Source of the DNA: an uncultured Collinsella sp.
GTDB lineage: Bacteria; Actinomycetota; Coriobacteriia; Coriobacteriales; Coriobacteriaceae
Assembly: GCA_900549455.1 (NCBI GenBank)
Contig: UROM01000014.1
Span: 1 to 25,255 of the forward strand
Length of the DNA stretch: 25,255 bases
Reading direction: 5' to 3'
The translations under genes and the position numbers were made by a program. The notes below the pieces were generated by a model, which worked only from the letters and a program-made list of their open reading frames with translations, was not told the origin of the DNA and did not search any database. Position 1 is the stretch's first letter, and each line of letters starts with the position of its first letter. Shown one piece after another: positions 1 through 10,164 of this stretch.

Positions 1-48
1 TCTACACTTATGCGATCGTCGGCAGCGTCAGATGTGTATAAGAGACAG
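1..48 (+). other. Illumina/Nextera adapter read into the contig (artefact)
   Basis: Bases 16–48 match the 33-base Nextera read-1 transposon adapter, ending in the transposase mosaic end AGATGTGTATAAGAGACAG (30–48). Bases 1–7 (TCTACAC) match the end of the P5 oligo. Bases 8–15 (TTATGCGA) sit exactly where the i5 index belongs and agree with my memory of Nextera index S522. Translation of this stretch gives the well-known artefact peptide SAASDVYKRQ. It is library sequence, not genome, and any open frame starting in it should be discarded. Confidence 0.98.
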
Positions 49-740
49 ACTATGTCCTGGATGGGGGTGGCACGCCGGCTCCTCAACATGAGGAGCATTC
101 TCCATCTGCACGGGCTGCGGCATCTGCGGACCCGCAACCCGTGTCCTCGGCGGCCCCTGCATCCTCGAGCGCCAGTGCGACGCAGCCAAAAGCGGCACCG
201 GTAGCGGCACCGACCCCATCGGCGCCTGAGCCCGCTGCGCCCAAACCGGCTGCTCCGACCCCCGCGTCCAAGTCCGTTGCCGCGCCCGCGCCCAAGTCAT
301 CCGACCTGGCCAAGGCCCCCTGGCTGCGCTCCGACAACCCTGCCGGCGCTCCTGCCACGGGCAAGCTCCCGACCGAGCCCGCGCCCCGAGCGCCCGAGCG
401 CGCGTCCGCTCCCAAGACTCAGCCGTCTGCGCAGGCTGCGCCATGGGAATCCGAGCAGGTGCCCTACGACGACGCCATGGTCGGCGGTTTTGTTGCCGAT
501 GCCGGCGGGGACGATCTGCCCCCGTTCGACGTGCCGGGTGCGGCGTCCGCGCCCAAGGCCGCTGCAACTGCCCCCAAAGAGGAGGACGTTCCTGCAACTC
601 CCTGGGAATCCAATCCCGGCGCCGGTAGTCCCTTCGGCCACCAGGGCGCAGCCCCGAGCATTCCGCAGACCGAGGACGAGGCTAAAGCCCTCATCCGCAA
701 CGTCTTTGGCCAGGCCACCATCTTCAAGCCGGTGGAGTAA
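49..740 (+). CDS. dnaX: DNA polymerase III gamma/tau subunit, C-terminal fragment
   Basis: Partial gene, cut at the 5' side by the contig end; the frame is open from the first genomic base (codons in phase with 51). What remains is about 230 residues of Pro/Ala/Ser-rich, low-complexity sequence typical of the tau-specific tail, ending in a short conserved-looking block EAKALIRNVFGQATIFKPVE. The ATPase and clamp-loader domains are missing, so the name rests on the tail and on the neighbours: dnaX–ybaB–recR is a widely conserved order. In tau, the tail contacts the polymerase and the replicative helicase. No terminator is evident between its stop codon and the convergent gene at 762. Confidence 0.72.
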
Positions 741-761
741 CCGTGCGGGCGGGTACGCTGC

Positions 762-1235
762 TCAAGAAGAGATCTCTTTGTCCGGGCGCATCTGTATTTC
801 GGACATGTGTAGTGTGGTGTCGCGTATATCGCATTCGAGCAGACAGGTGCGTGACGGTCGGCCTAGGATGCTGAGGTCGATACGATACGTCGCATGGCTG
901 TCCGTGTGCTCGACTTGCTCGGCGTTGACGGTTGCTCCGATTGTAAGTAAAGAGCCCAGTTCGGCATCGACAATCTTGGAGTCCTTTATCTTGACCTTGA
1001 ACTCTTGGTAGAGGGACGGGCTGTTGTAGTAAATGGTTCGGGTTCCGTCGGTGCACTCATCGGTCGCTTCCCATTTGACGACGGGCTGGTCCGAGCTGGC
1101 TATCAGCAGTTCTGCTCCAAAGGCTATGGCATGGGTGATGACAACCAGCAATGCCCAGCCGACAAAGAGATAGAGAACCACATATGCAACGGGGTGTTTT
1201 GAGCGGATGTTTTGGAGCATGTCGGGGGCATTCAT
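762..1235 (-). CDS. Small membrane-anchored protein of unknown function
   Basis: 157 residues. A short N-terminus is followed by one hydrophobic segment at about residues 15–45 and then a polar domain of about 110 residues, probably outside the membrane. I do not recognise a family. The start is supported by a strong ribosome binding site, GGAGGTG, at 1241–1247 (complement), five bases before the ATG. A perfect TATAAT lies at 1271–1276 on the same strand, giving a leader of roughly 30 nt. It is transcribed against dnaX and away from ybaB, splitting a gene order that is usually continuous, so it is probably a lineage-specific insertion. Codon use is less GC-rich than in ybaB or recR. Confidence 0.75.
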   Translation of the reverse strand: MNAPDMLQNIRSKHPVAYVVLYLFVGWALLVVITHAIAFGAELLIASSDQPVVKWEATDECTDGTRTIYYNSPSLYQEFKVKIKDSKIVDAELGSLLTIGATVNAEQVEHTDSHATYRIDLSILGRPSRTCLLECDIRDTTLHMSEIQMRPDKEISS

Positions 1236-1270
1236 GGGGGCACCTCCAAATTGCTATCTATGGCAATCAG

Positions 1271-1276
1271 ATTATA
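1271..1276 (-). promoter_or_regulatory. Promoter -10 element for the 762–1235 gene
   Basis: Reading the minus strand, GCGGGGTATAAT contains a perfect -10 hexamer, placed about 36 bases before the start codon. No good TTGACA-like -35 is present at normal spacing. The G-run directly before the hexamer recurs at other candidate promoters in the window. Confidence 0.5.
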
Positions 1277-1379
1277 CCCCGCCGTCATGCGCGCCACCCC
1301 GAGCAGCGGTCCGGCATTTTGCTATCTAGCTGGATGCATAATATGTCGGGTTCCGGCCCTGCTAGATTTAGTTTGAGAC

Positions 1380-1399
1380 ATTATGCAACCTTGCATAAT
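1380..1399. promoter_or_regulatory. Perfect 9+2+9 dyad overlapping a candidate ybaB–recR promoter
   Basis: ATTATGCAA and TTGCATAAT are exact reverse complements separated by CC. TTGAGA at 1373–1378 and CATAAT at 1394–1399 could be -35 and -10 with a short 15-base spacer, so the dyad would lie across the promoter like an operator. Which protein binds it is unknown. Confidence 0.5.
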
Positions 1400-1559
1400 C
1401 TTGGGGCGCATCACACTCCAGGACATGTATATCGACTGAGGTAGCGTGACTGCCCCGCTCGCTGGCCGCGCGCCGTGGTACGATTTTTGAGTTTGAAAGT
1501 CCCGCCGCGTCTCGGCTGCCCTTGCAGCTTGTCGCGCGGCCGCACGTAAAGGAGCCATC

Positions 1560-1880
1560 ATGGCCGGTATGAACATGCAGCAGATGATGAAGCAGGCTCG
1601 CAAGATGCAGGAGCAGCTTGCCGCCGCGCAGGAGAACCTCAAGTCCCAGACCGTCGACGCCTCTGCCGGCGGCGGCATGGTCAAGGTGACCGTTAACGGC
1701 GAGATGGAGCTCGTCAACCTCACCATCGATCCCGATGCCCTCGATCCCGAGGACGTCGATATGCTGCAGGACATGATCATGGCTGCTGTCAACGAGGCCG
1801 TCCGCGGCGTCAACGAGCTCGCCAACAAGCAGATGGGCGCCATCACCGGCGGCCTCAACATCCCGGGCATGCCGTTCTAA
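1560..1880 (+). CDS. ybaB: YbaB/EbfC-family nucleoid-associated protein
   Basis: 106 residues, the normal length for this family. The N-terminus is Met/Gln-rich (MNMQQMMKQARKMQEQLA), followed by the family's typical strand region with GMVKVTVNGEMELVNLTIDP and the second helix. Family members are small dimeric DNA-binding proteins that coat the nucleoid and are often encoded between dnaX and recR, as here. A good ribosome binding site, AAAGGAG, ends seven bases before the ATG. recR follows after 13 bases, so the two genes form one transcription unit. Confidence 0.93.
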   Translation: MAGMNMQQMMKQARKMQEQLAAAQENLKSQTVDASAGGGMVKVTVNGEMELVNLTIDPDALDPEDVDMLQDMIMAAVNEAVRGVNELANKQMGAITGGLNIPGMPF

Positions 1881-1893
1881 GACACGCATATAT

Positions 1894-2490
1894 ATGAGTG
1901 CGAATCACAGTCTGCAAAAACTGCTCGATGAGCTGGGCCGCCTGCCGGGCATTGGCCCCAAGTCGGCCCAGCGCATCGCCTATTACCTGCTCGAGGCCGA
2001 TGCCGAGGAGGCCCGCCGCCTGGCCGAGGCCATCCTGGAGGTTAAGCAGGAGGTCCACTTTTGCAGCCGTTGCTTTAACTACGCCACGGCCGACGAGTGC
2101 TCCATCTGCCAGGACCCGATGCGCGATACCACTCGCATTTGCGTGGTGGGCGAGCCGCGCGACGTCCAGGCGATTGAGCGCACGGGCAGCTACCATGGCC
2201 TCTACCATGTGCTGGGCGGCGTGATCAGCCCCATGGACAAGATCGGTCCCGAGCAGCTGCATATCCGCGAGCTGCTGGCGCGCCTGGGCCACGAGGACAT
2301 CCACGAGGTCATTATCGCCACCAACCCCAACATTGAGGGCGAGACCACGGCGAGCTACCTTGCTCGCACCATCAAACCATTGGGCGTTGAGGTATCGCGT
2401 CTTGCGAGCGGCCTTCCCGTGGGCGGCGACTTGGAGTATGCCGACGAGCTTACGCTTGGCCGCGCTATCGAGGCCCGCCGCGCGATCTAG
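1894..2490 (+). CDS. recR: Recombination mediator protein RecR
   Basis: 198 residues, full length. In order: an N-terminal helix-hairpin-helix with LPGIGPKSAQRIAYYLL (residues 17–33), a four-cysteine zinc site (C57, C60, C69, C72), a Toprim domain from about residue 80, and the conserved C-terminal stretch with LASGLPVGGDLEYAD. RecR works with RecO (and RecF) to load RecA on single-stranded gaps. The start fits the family N-terminus, but the 13 bases after ybaB contain no Shine–Dalgarno sequence, so translation may depend on coupling to ybaB. No terminator immediately follows; the first U-tract hairpin is at 2694. Confidence 0.96.
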   Translation: MSANHSLQKLLDELGRLPGIGPKSAQRIAYYLLEADAEEARRLAEAILEVKQEVHFCSRCFNYATADECSICQDPMRDTTRICVVGEPRDVQAIERTGSYHGLYHVLGGVISPMDKIGPEQLHIRELLARLGHEDIHEVIIATNPNIEGETTASYLARTIKPLGVEVSRLASGLPVGGDLEYADELTLGRAIEARRAI

Positions 2491-2733
2491 GCGGCGTCAG
2501 CTCCATGGCATGTCCCGTCGGCCTGCCGCACGGGGCACTCATAATTGGGCACGCGTTCATGCATTTGTTGTGCAACAAACCTGCTTTTCATCCGCTTATC
2601 GCGTGGATGGGTCCGCTCGCACCTCGTATTTGCCCATTCGTTGCGCAACCTTTTGGGTTCGCTGATACACTCAAATGTGAATATGAAAGAATGCGCCGCT
2701 TTTAAGCGGCGTGTTTTTGTTGGAGGAGAACGC
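2491..2733 (+). promoter_or_regulatory. Control region of the kinase operon: paired palindromes, promoter and leader hairpin
   Basis: No gene seen. Two 10-bp palindromes of the form GTTGYGCAAC occur at 2567–2576 and 2640–2649, centres 73 bp apart. The first extends to TTTGTTG-TG-CAACAAA (2564–2579). The second overlaps TTGCGC (2641–2646), a possible -35 for GATACA (2664–2669) with a 17-base spacer. The hairpin at 2694–2718 follows, then GGAGGAG at 2721–2727. Confidence 0.5.
2694..2718 (+). terminator. Terminator-like hairpin directly before the 2734 gene
   Basis: CGCCGC and GCGGCG pair around a TTTTAA loop (2694–2711), and GTGTTTTT follows. It could end recR transcripts, but it is only 15 bases from the next start codon, so the downstream operon can be expressed only by reading through it. 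Confidence 0.7.
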
Positions 2734-3642
2734 ATGCGGCCCGGGGGCACTCAGACAAAGCGTGGCGCCGCGGTGCGCATGCGACGCCGGCTGGGCCTGG
2801 CGCCTCGGGCGTATGTGCTGCTGTCCTGTTCGCTGGCGCTGGTCGTTGCCGGCGTTTCTGCCTACGGTTTGGCCGTGCCACCTATGGTGCAGGCGCGTAC
2901 CGCGCGCGAGCTGCGCATGGGGCATAAGGCCAAAAGCGATTTGGGCACCACAACCGGATACGCCTGGGCGAGTGTAGTCACGCACGTCGTGTTTGATGTC
3001 GACGACGCGGGCGGCGCCGATGCGCCGGACAACGAGATCACGCTTGCCAACGGCAAGACCATCGTGCTCACCAACACCAAGATCATCCATCACCTTTCCG
3101 ATAACAGTGTTTCGGCCGTCGTAAACAAGGCCGAGGAGCAAAAGGGTCAGGATGCGCAGCAATCGGGGAAACCTGGCGGCTCCGGTTCGTCTGGTTCCGG
3201 CTCCGATTCGTCGAACTCGAGCAGTGGTTCCGGTTCGGGCTCCGCCTCTGGCGGTGGATCTTCGAGTGATAGCTCGACGGACGGTGGTATCGGCGGGGAC
3301 GCGGGCTCTGGTGGCCTCTCGGCTGCCGAGGAGGAGAGTATTCACGGCTGGCTCGTGACCAAATACAACATGCTCGATGGCTATGTCGCCCGCGCCAACA
3401 GCGTGGTTTCGACCTATAACGCTACGGGGGATTATGAACCGTGCAAGAGACTGGTCAGAGAGATGTATGTCATCCGCGCAGAGTTTGGTCGACAGACATT
3501 TCCGACCAAGTCGAAGTGGTACAAGCAGTTTGGCAATTTGTGGGGCTGCTACACTAATTTATGCATATGGGTCGAACGCTGTGGTGATGACGACATTGCG
3601 CTCAATAACTTCAACAATAGTCTGGCGGCGATCGCCCTATGA
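2734..3642 (+). CDS. Membrane-anchored protein with Gly/Ser linker, unknown function
   Basis: 302 residues from the ATG at 2734, chosen because GGAGGAG lies six bases before it; the frame is open further upstream but lacks another such site. A basic N-terminus is followed by one membrane segment (about 26–48), a domain of about 95 residues, a 50-residue linker almost entirely Gly, Ser and Asp (about 147–195), and a C-terminal domain with four cysteines (C237, C272, C277, C283) that could form disulfides outside the cell. No family recognised. Its stop overlaps the start of the kinase gene (ATGA), so the two are translationally coupled and probably act together, for example as extracellular partner and intracellular kinase. 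Confidence 0.82.
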   Translation: MRPGGTQTKRGAAVRMRRRLGLAPRAYVLLSCSLALVVAGVSAYGLAVPPMVQARTARELRMGHKAKSDLGTTTGYAWASVVTHVVFDVDDAGGADAPDNEITLANGKTIVLTNTKIIHHLSDNSVSAVVNKAEEQKGQDAQQSGKPGGSGSSGSGSDSSNSSSGSGSGSASGGGSSSDSSTDGGIGGDAGSGGLSAAEEESIHGWLVTKYNMLDGYVARANSVVSTYNATGDYEPCKRLVREMYVIRAEFGRQTFPTKSKWYKQFGNLWGCYTNLCIWVERCGDDDIALNNFNNSLAAIAL

Positions 3643-5483
3643 CGAACGACCTCGCTTCTGCGGCAGCCCAGTCGCTCAACCGTGATCCCATGGTGGGCCT
3701 GCGCCTGGCGCGCATCGACGGGTTTGAGCCGGCCGTCGCCCTGGGCACGGACGAGCTTCCCGCCTACCTGCGCCGTTTTACGATGCTGTTTGCCGACGAC
3801 GCCACCATGCGCCGCGGCGGTATCGGCCGTGTGACGCGTGCCGTCAACGCGCAGGGCGAGGCCGTGGCGCTCAAGCAGCTCATCTTGCCAACGCGTGACG
3901 AATTTGATGACGGTGTCGCCCACGAGGCGCTGGTCACCAAGTTTAAGGCGGCGTTTCGCGAGGAATATGAATGCCATCGTGCCCTTTCGGGCCTTAAGGG
4001 CTTTCCCCGATTATACGGGTGGGGCGAGGTCGACGGCGTGCCCGCGATTGTCATGGAATGGGTCGAGGGCGAGACGCTCGCCCGCCTGCGCCCGCGCCTT
4101 GCCGTGGACGATGCCGGTCGCCTGTCGCCGCTCGTGGCCGCTCGCCTGGGCCGCGACCTGTTCGACCTGCTCTGCCGTATGAACCTGGTGGGGGAGGGCT
4201 TCGTCCATCGCGACATCTCGCCTGCCAATATTATGGTTCGCACGGCGCGCCTGCCGCTCGATCAACAACTTGCCGAGGGCACGTTCGATTTGTGCCTCAT
4301 CGACTTTGGCTCGTCGCTGGCGCTCGAGCCCGCCTCTGCGGTGGCGGGAACCGGCGGCAAGGAGTCCTTTACCGAGCGCTACGCCACGTTGCGCCGCGCG
4401 ACGGTTGCCTACGCTCCGCCCGAGATGCTCACCGACGATATTGTCGACCTGCGCGTTTTGCGCATGTCGCCGGCAATCGACGTGTATGCCGCGGCGAGCA
4501 CGGTCTATGAGCTCATCGCCGGCGTCGCACCGTACGAGGTGGCACCGAGCACATCGGGCACCTCGGGTTCGCGCAAAAAGACGCGCGATATTGCCAGCCC
4601 CTATCGTCTCAAGATGGATACGCGCCCCGACTATCCCGTTGGCGCCCACGCGCCCGGTTGCGATCTAACCCAGTTGCTCCGGCGTGAGCCCGATGTGGCG
4701 CTCGCTGCCGCCGAGCAGGCACAGCAGATGGGGCTCGAGCCGGACTCCGAGGAGCTTCGCGACGCGCTGGCATTTGTCGATGCCCAGTTGTTCGACGTGG
4801 TCATGGCCTGCCTGTCGTGTAATCAGGGCGATCGTCCCGAGCCCGCCGCGGTGGAGGCGGCGCTTACGACGTTTTGCGACCACTATGCGCAAAACGTCGG
4901 TCGCTCGCTTCGCGGCGAGCCGCTCACGCCCTGCCCCATGGATGCGTCCGGTCGCGTGGCCCGTCGCGCCGCGATGATCGGTGCAGTGGCTGTCTGCGGC
5001 CTCGTGTGGGCCGTTGTGGTGGTGTCGGCGGCGCTGCTGGCGTCGGGTGCTCGTGTGGCGGTTGCCGTGGGGCACATTTCGTGGTCCGGCACGCTGCCGG
5101 GTATCGTTGCCGCGCTCGCGCTGGCACTGCCGGGCATGGCGGGCATTGCCGCCGGTGCCATGGCGCACGATCGTCGCACGGGGTTCCTGCATGGCGTGCT
5201 GGCGCTTTCTGCCTGCGAGGTTCCGGTGCTGATTGCGGTTGCCTGCACCGTGTTTTCCCAACGCGCCGTAGTGAGCGGCTTTGTTGCCGCCTTAATTGCA
5301 ACATACGTGCTCGTATGGTTTTTGCTGTCGATGGGTTTTGCCTTTGAGCTTCCCGTCGCGGCGCCGCGGCGCGCAAAAACCCAGACGGCGACGCCGCTTG
5401 CCGGTGGTGCCGCGGCGGTTCGCGCCTTTGTCGGGGCGACCGAGACGTTGTCCGATACGAGTTCAACGACCAAGGAGGTCTAG
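3639..5483 (+). CDS. Ser/Thr protein kinase with C-terminal membrane segments
   Basis: 614 residues. The kinase domain keeps the key residues: a glycine loop RGGIGRV (59–65), lysine K79 in VALK, catalytic HRDISPANIM (190–199, with H190, R191, D192 and N197), metal-binding DFG (222–224) and an APPE motif (259–262). A helical stretch follows to about residue 440, then about four hydrophobic segments between roughly 448 and 565. This is unusual, because most bacterial Hanks-type kinases have one membrane segment and then an extracellular PASTA or sensor domain. Here the membrane bundle has no large outside domain, so sensing may be supplied by the coupled upstream protein. The next gene follows after 3 bases, with its AAGGAGGT inside the end of this gene. 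Confidence 0.9.
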   Translation: MTNDLASAAAQSLNRDPMVGLRLARIDGFEPAVALGTDELPAYLRRFTMLFADDATMRRGGIGRVTRAVNAQGEAVALKQLILPTRDEFDDGVAHEALVTKFKAAFREEYECHRALSGLKGFPRLYGWGEVDGVPAIVMEWVEGETLARLRPRLAVDDAGRLSPLVAARLGRDLFDLLCRMNLVGEGFVHRDISPANIMVRTARLPLDQQLAEGTFDLCLIDFGSSLALEPASAVAGTGGKESFTERYATLRRATVAYAPPEMLTDDIVDLRVLRMSPAIDVYAAASTVYELIAGVAPYEVAPSTSGTSGSRKKTRDIASPYRLKMDTRPDYPVGAHAPGCDLTQLLRREPDVALAAAEQAQQMGLEPDSEELRDALAFVDAQLFDVVMACLSCNQGDRPEPAAVEAALTTFCDHYAQNVGRSLRGEPLTPCPMDASGRVARRAAMIGAVAVCGLVWAVVVVSAALLASGARVAVAVGHISWSGTLPGIVAALALALPGMAGIAAGAMAHDRRTGFLHGVLALSACEVPVLIAVACTVFSQRAVVSGFVAALIATYVLVWFLLSMGFAFELPVAAPRRAKTQTATPLAGGAAAVRAFVGATETLSDTSSTTKEV

Positions 5484-5486
5484 GCC

Positions 5487-6335
5487 ATGGCATCTCAAAT
5501 CGAGCTCACCCCGTGCGGAGCCATGTTCGACATCTTTAAACGCGCAGCGCACCTGAGCCATATCGAGCTGTGTGGCATGGTGCTTTCGAGCCGTCCGCTG
5601 GCCGATGGCCGTAGCCCCCAGAGCCGCGCAGCCGATCGCTCCTGGGTCTCGCGTTTTATCGTGCGCGCTCCGGTCGGTACGCTGCAGGAGCGCTATTTTG
5701 CCGATTATGGCACCTCGGCCGCGCGCATCATGTCGCATCTGGCCCTGCGCCGCCGCAATCCCATGAATGCCACGGCGGTGATCAACATGGTGTGCGGGCC
5801 CGCCGGCGAGCCCATGGTGCGGGCGCTCGAGGAATGCCATCAGGATACGAGCCTCTACCGTAATGCGGTCGAGCGCCTGTCGCAGGCGGCGGAGCTTATG
5901 CCCGCCGAGCGTGCCGAGGCCGTGCTGGTGCTGTTTGTCGCCGTCGGTTGCTCGGCAGATGTTCGATCCTCGGTGACCTATGCCATCGACTACGCTCATG
6001 CGACCTGTGGCGGCGCCACATCGACGCCGCGCTCGCTGAGCACCTCGACGGCCACGGGCGATCACGAGGCGGCGCCTGCGCACCCGCTGGGCCTGCTTCG
6101 CGTGCAAGGCGGTTACGTGGTAAGTGCCCCGCGCTGGATTCAGCCGAGTGAGGAAGGCGTTGAGATCGGCGCGCTGGCAACGGGGGAGGGTGACATCACC
6201 GACGTCGAACACCTCTTCGGTGATCCGTTTTCCTCCGTCCCCAAGGGATCATTTTGCTCTCGGCAGTCACCTAAGGTAAACCTTTACCGCCTGCCTATAT
6301 TTGCCGAAATATGGCTTGGCGGCGGGGTACAATAA
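5487..6335 (+). CDS. Unknown protein, third gene of the kinase operon
   Basis: 282 residues; ATG at 5487 with AAGGAGGT at 5472–5479. It is a soluble-looking, alanine-rich protein without clear membrane segments or a motif I recognise. Being the last gene in a tight operon with a protein kinase, it may be a substrate or effector, but that is only inference. The last 30 or so residues, after about 6245, change in character (SPKVNLYRLPIFAEIWLGGGVQ), and the DNA there becomes AT-richer with promoter-like and dyad sequences. The tail may therefore be read-through into a control region, perhaps after an old frameshift. Confidence 0.75.
   Translation: MASQIELTPCGAMFDIFKRAAHLSHIELCGMVLSSRPLADGRSPQSRAADRSWVSRFIVRAPVGTLQERYFADYGTSAARIMSHLALRRRNPMNATAVINMVCGPAGEPMVRALEECHQDTSLYRNAVERLSQAAELMPAERAEAVLVLFVAVGCSADVRSSVTYAIDYAHATCGGATSTPRSLSTSTATGDHEAAPAHPLGLLRVQGGYVVSAPRWIQPSEEGVEIGALATGEGDITDVEHLFGDPFSSVPKGSFCSRQSPKVNLYRLPIFAEIWLGGGVQ
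6275..6288. promoter_or_regulatory. GGTAAA-CC-TTTACC dyad upstream of the nifJ promoter
   Basis: A perfect 6+2+6 inverted repeat inside the last codons of the preceding gene, about 45 bases before the TACAAT at 6328. AAGGT-AA-ACCTT overlaps it as a second dyad. The AGGT/ACCT core loosely resembles DtxR/IdeR-type metal-regulator sites, which would suit an iron–sulfur enzyme, but the match is weak. Confidence 0.3.
6328..6333 (+). promoter_or_regulatory. Candidate -10 element for nifJ
   Basis: GCGGGGTACAAT, overlapping the stop codon of the previous gene. It closely matches GCGGGGTATAAT on the minus strand at 1271–1282. No clear -35 at 16–18 bases; TTGCCG at 6301 is 21 bases away. The leader to the nifJ start would be about 275 nt. 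Confidence 0.45.
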
Positions 6336-6600
6336 GCCCGCATGCGGATTTCCGTTGCGGGCGCTTCCCATCGCCGGGGCGTGCCCGGGAGCATCCGGCA
6401 TGCGGCCTTTGCGGCGCTCGGCCATGTGCAAGACGGGTAGCTGGGCCTGTGGAGCGCATTTACCGCCCCGCACCTCGGCATGCTTTCTCTCCACGCCATG
6501 TACCTGCTGCTCAGTCTGCCTGCCAGATGATCGGAAGCAACAGCGAAAATCCCATCACGCCAACATCCCGGCAATCGCCGGGGCCTGTATACCTATATGA
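6336..6600 (+). ncRNA. Structured leader RNA upstream of nifJ (class unknown)
   Basis: No credible gene lies here, but the plus strand folds well in successive elements: GCCCGCA/TGCGGGC (6336–6342 with 6356–6362); CCGGG/CCCGG (6374–6388); a ten-pair stem with one mismatch (6398–6407 with 6420–6429); GTGGAG plus GCAT with ATGC plus CTCCAC (6449–6459 with 6480–6494); and CCCGGC-AATC-GCCGGG (6567–6582). None is followed by a U-tract. It could be a cis-acting leader or a separate small RNA. I could not match it to a known riboswitch, T-box, 6S, SRP or RNase P signature. Confidence 0.4.
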
Positions 6601-6614
6601 GAGGAGAGGGGTAT

Positions 6615-6615
<1 letters not shown>
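6588..6615 (+). promoter_or_regulatory. Possible hairpin framing the nifJ ribosome binding site
   Basis: TATACC (6588–6593) can pair with GGTATA (6610–6615), leaving GAGGAGAGG in the loop and placing the first base of the start codon in the stem. Six mostly A–U pairs make it weak. Confidence 0.25.
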
Positions 6616-10154
<3,539 letters not shown>

Positions 10155-10164
10155 GTCTCCCACC

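Larger units (their letters stand above)
1236..1559. promoter_or_regulatory. Divergent intergenic control region between the 762–1235 gene and ybaB
   Basis: 324 bases with no convincing gene. It holds the minus-strand TATAAT at 1271–1276, a perfect dyad at 1380–1399, and a second plus-strand -10 candidate, TGGTACGAT (hexamer 1479–1484, extended -10 form), about 75 bases before ybaB. A half copy of the dyad, GATGCATAAT, occurs near 1333–1342. Confidence 0.5.

Noticed and set aside
10..204. Small open frame starting in the first bases
   Set aside because: It begins inside adapter sequence and its N-terminus is the known artefact peptide; the rest is out of frame with dnaX.
6336..6600. 6S RNA, SRP RNA or RNase P RNA upstream of nifJ
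   Set aside because: The strong stems suggested a housekeeping RNA, but I could not find the signature internal loops or conserved sequences of those classes; kept only as an unclassified structured leader.
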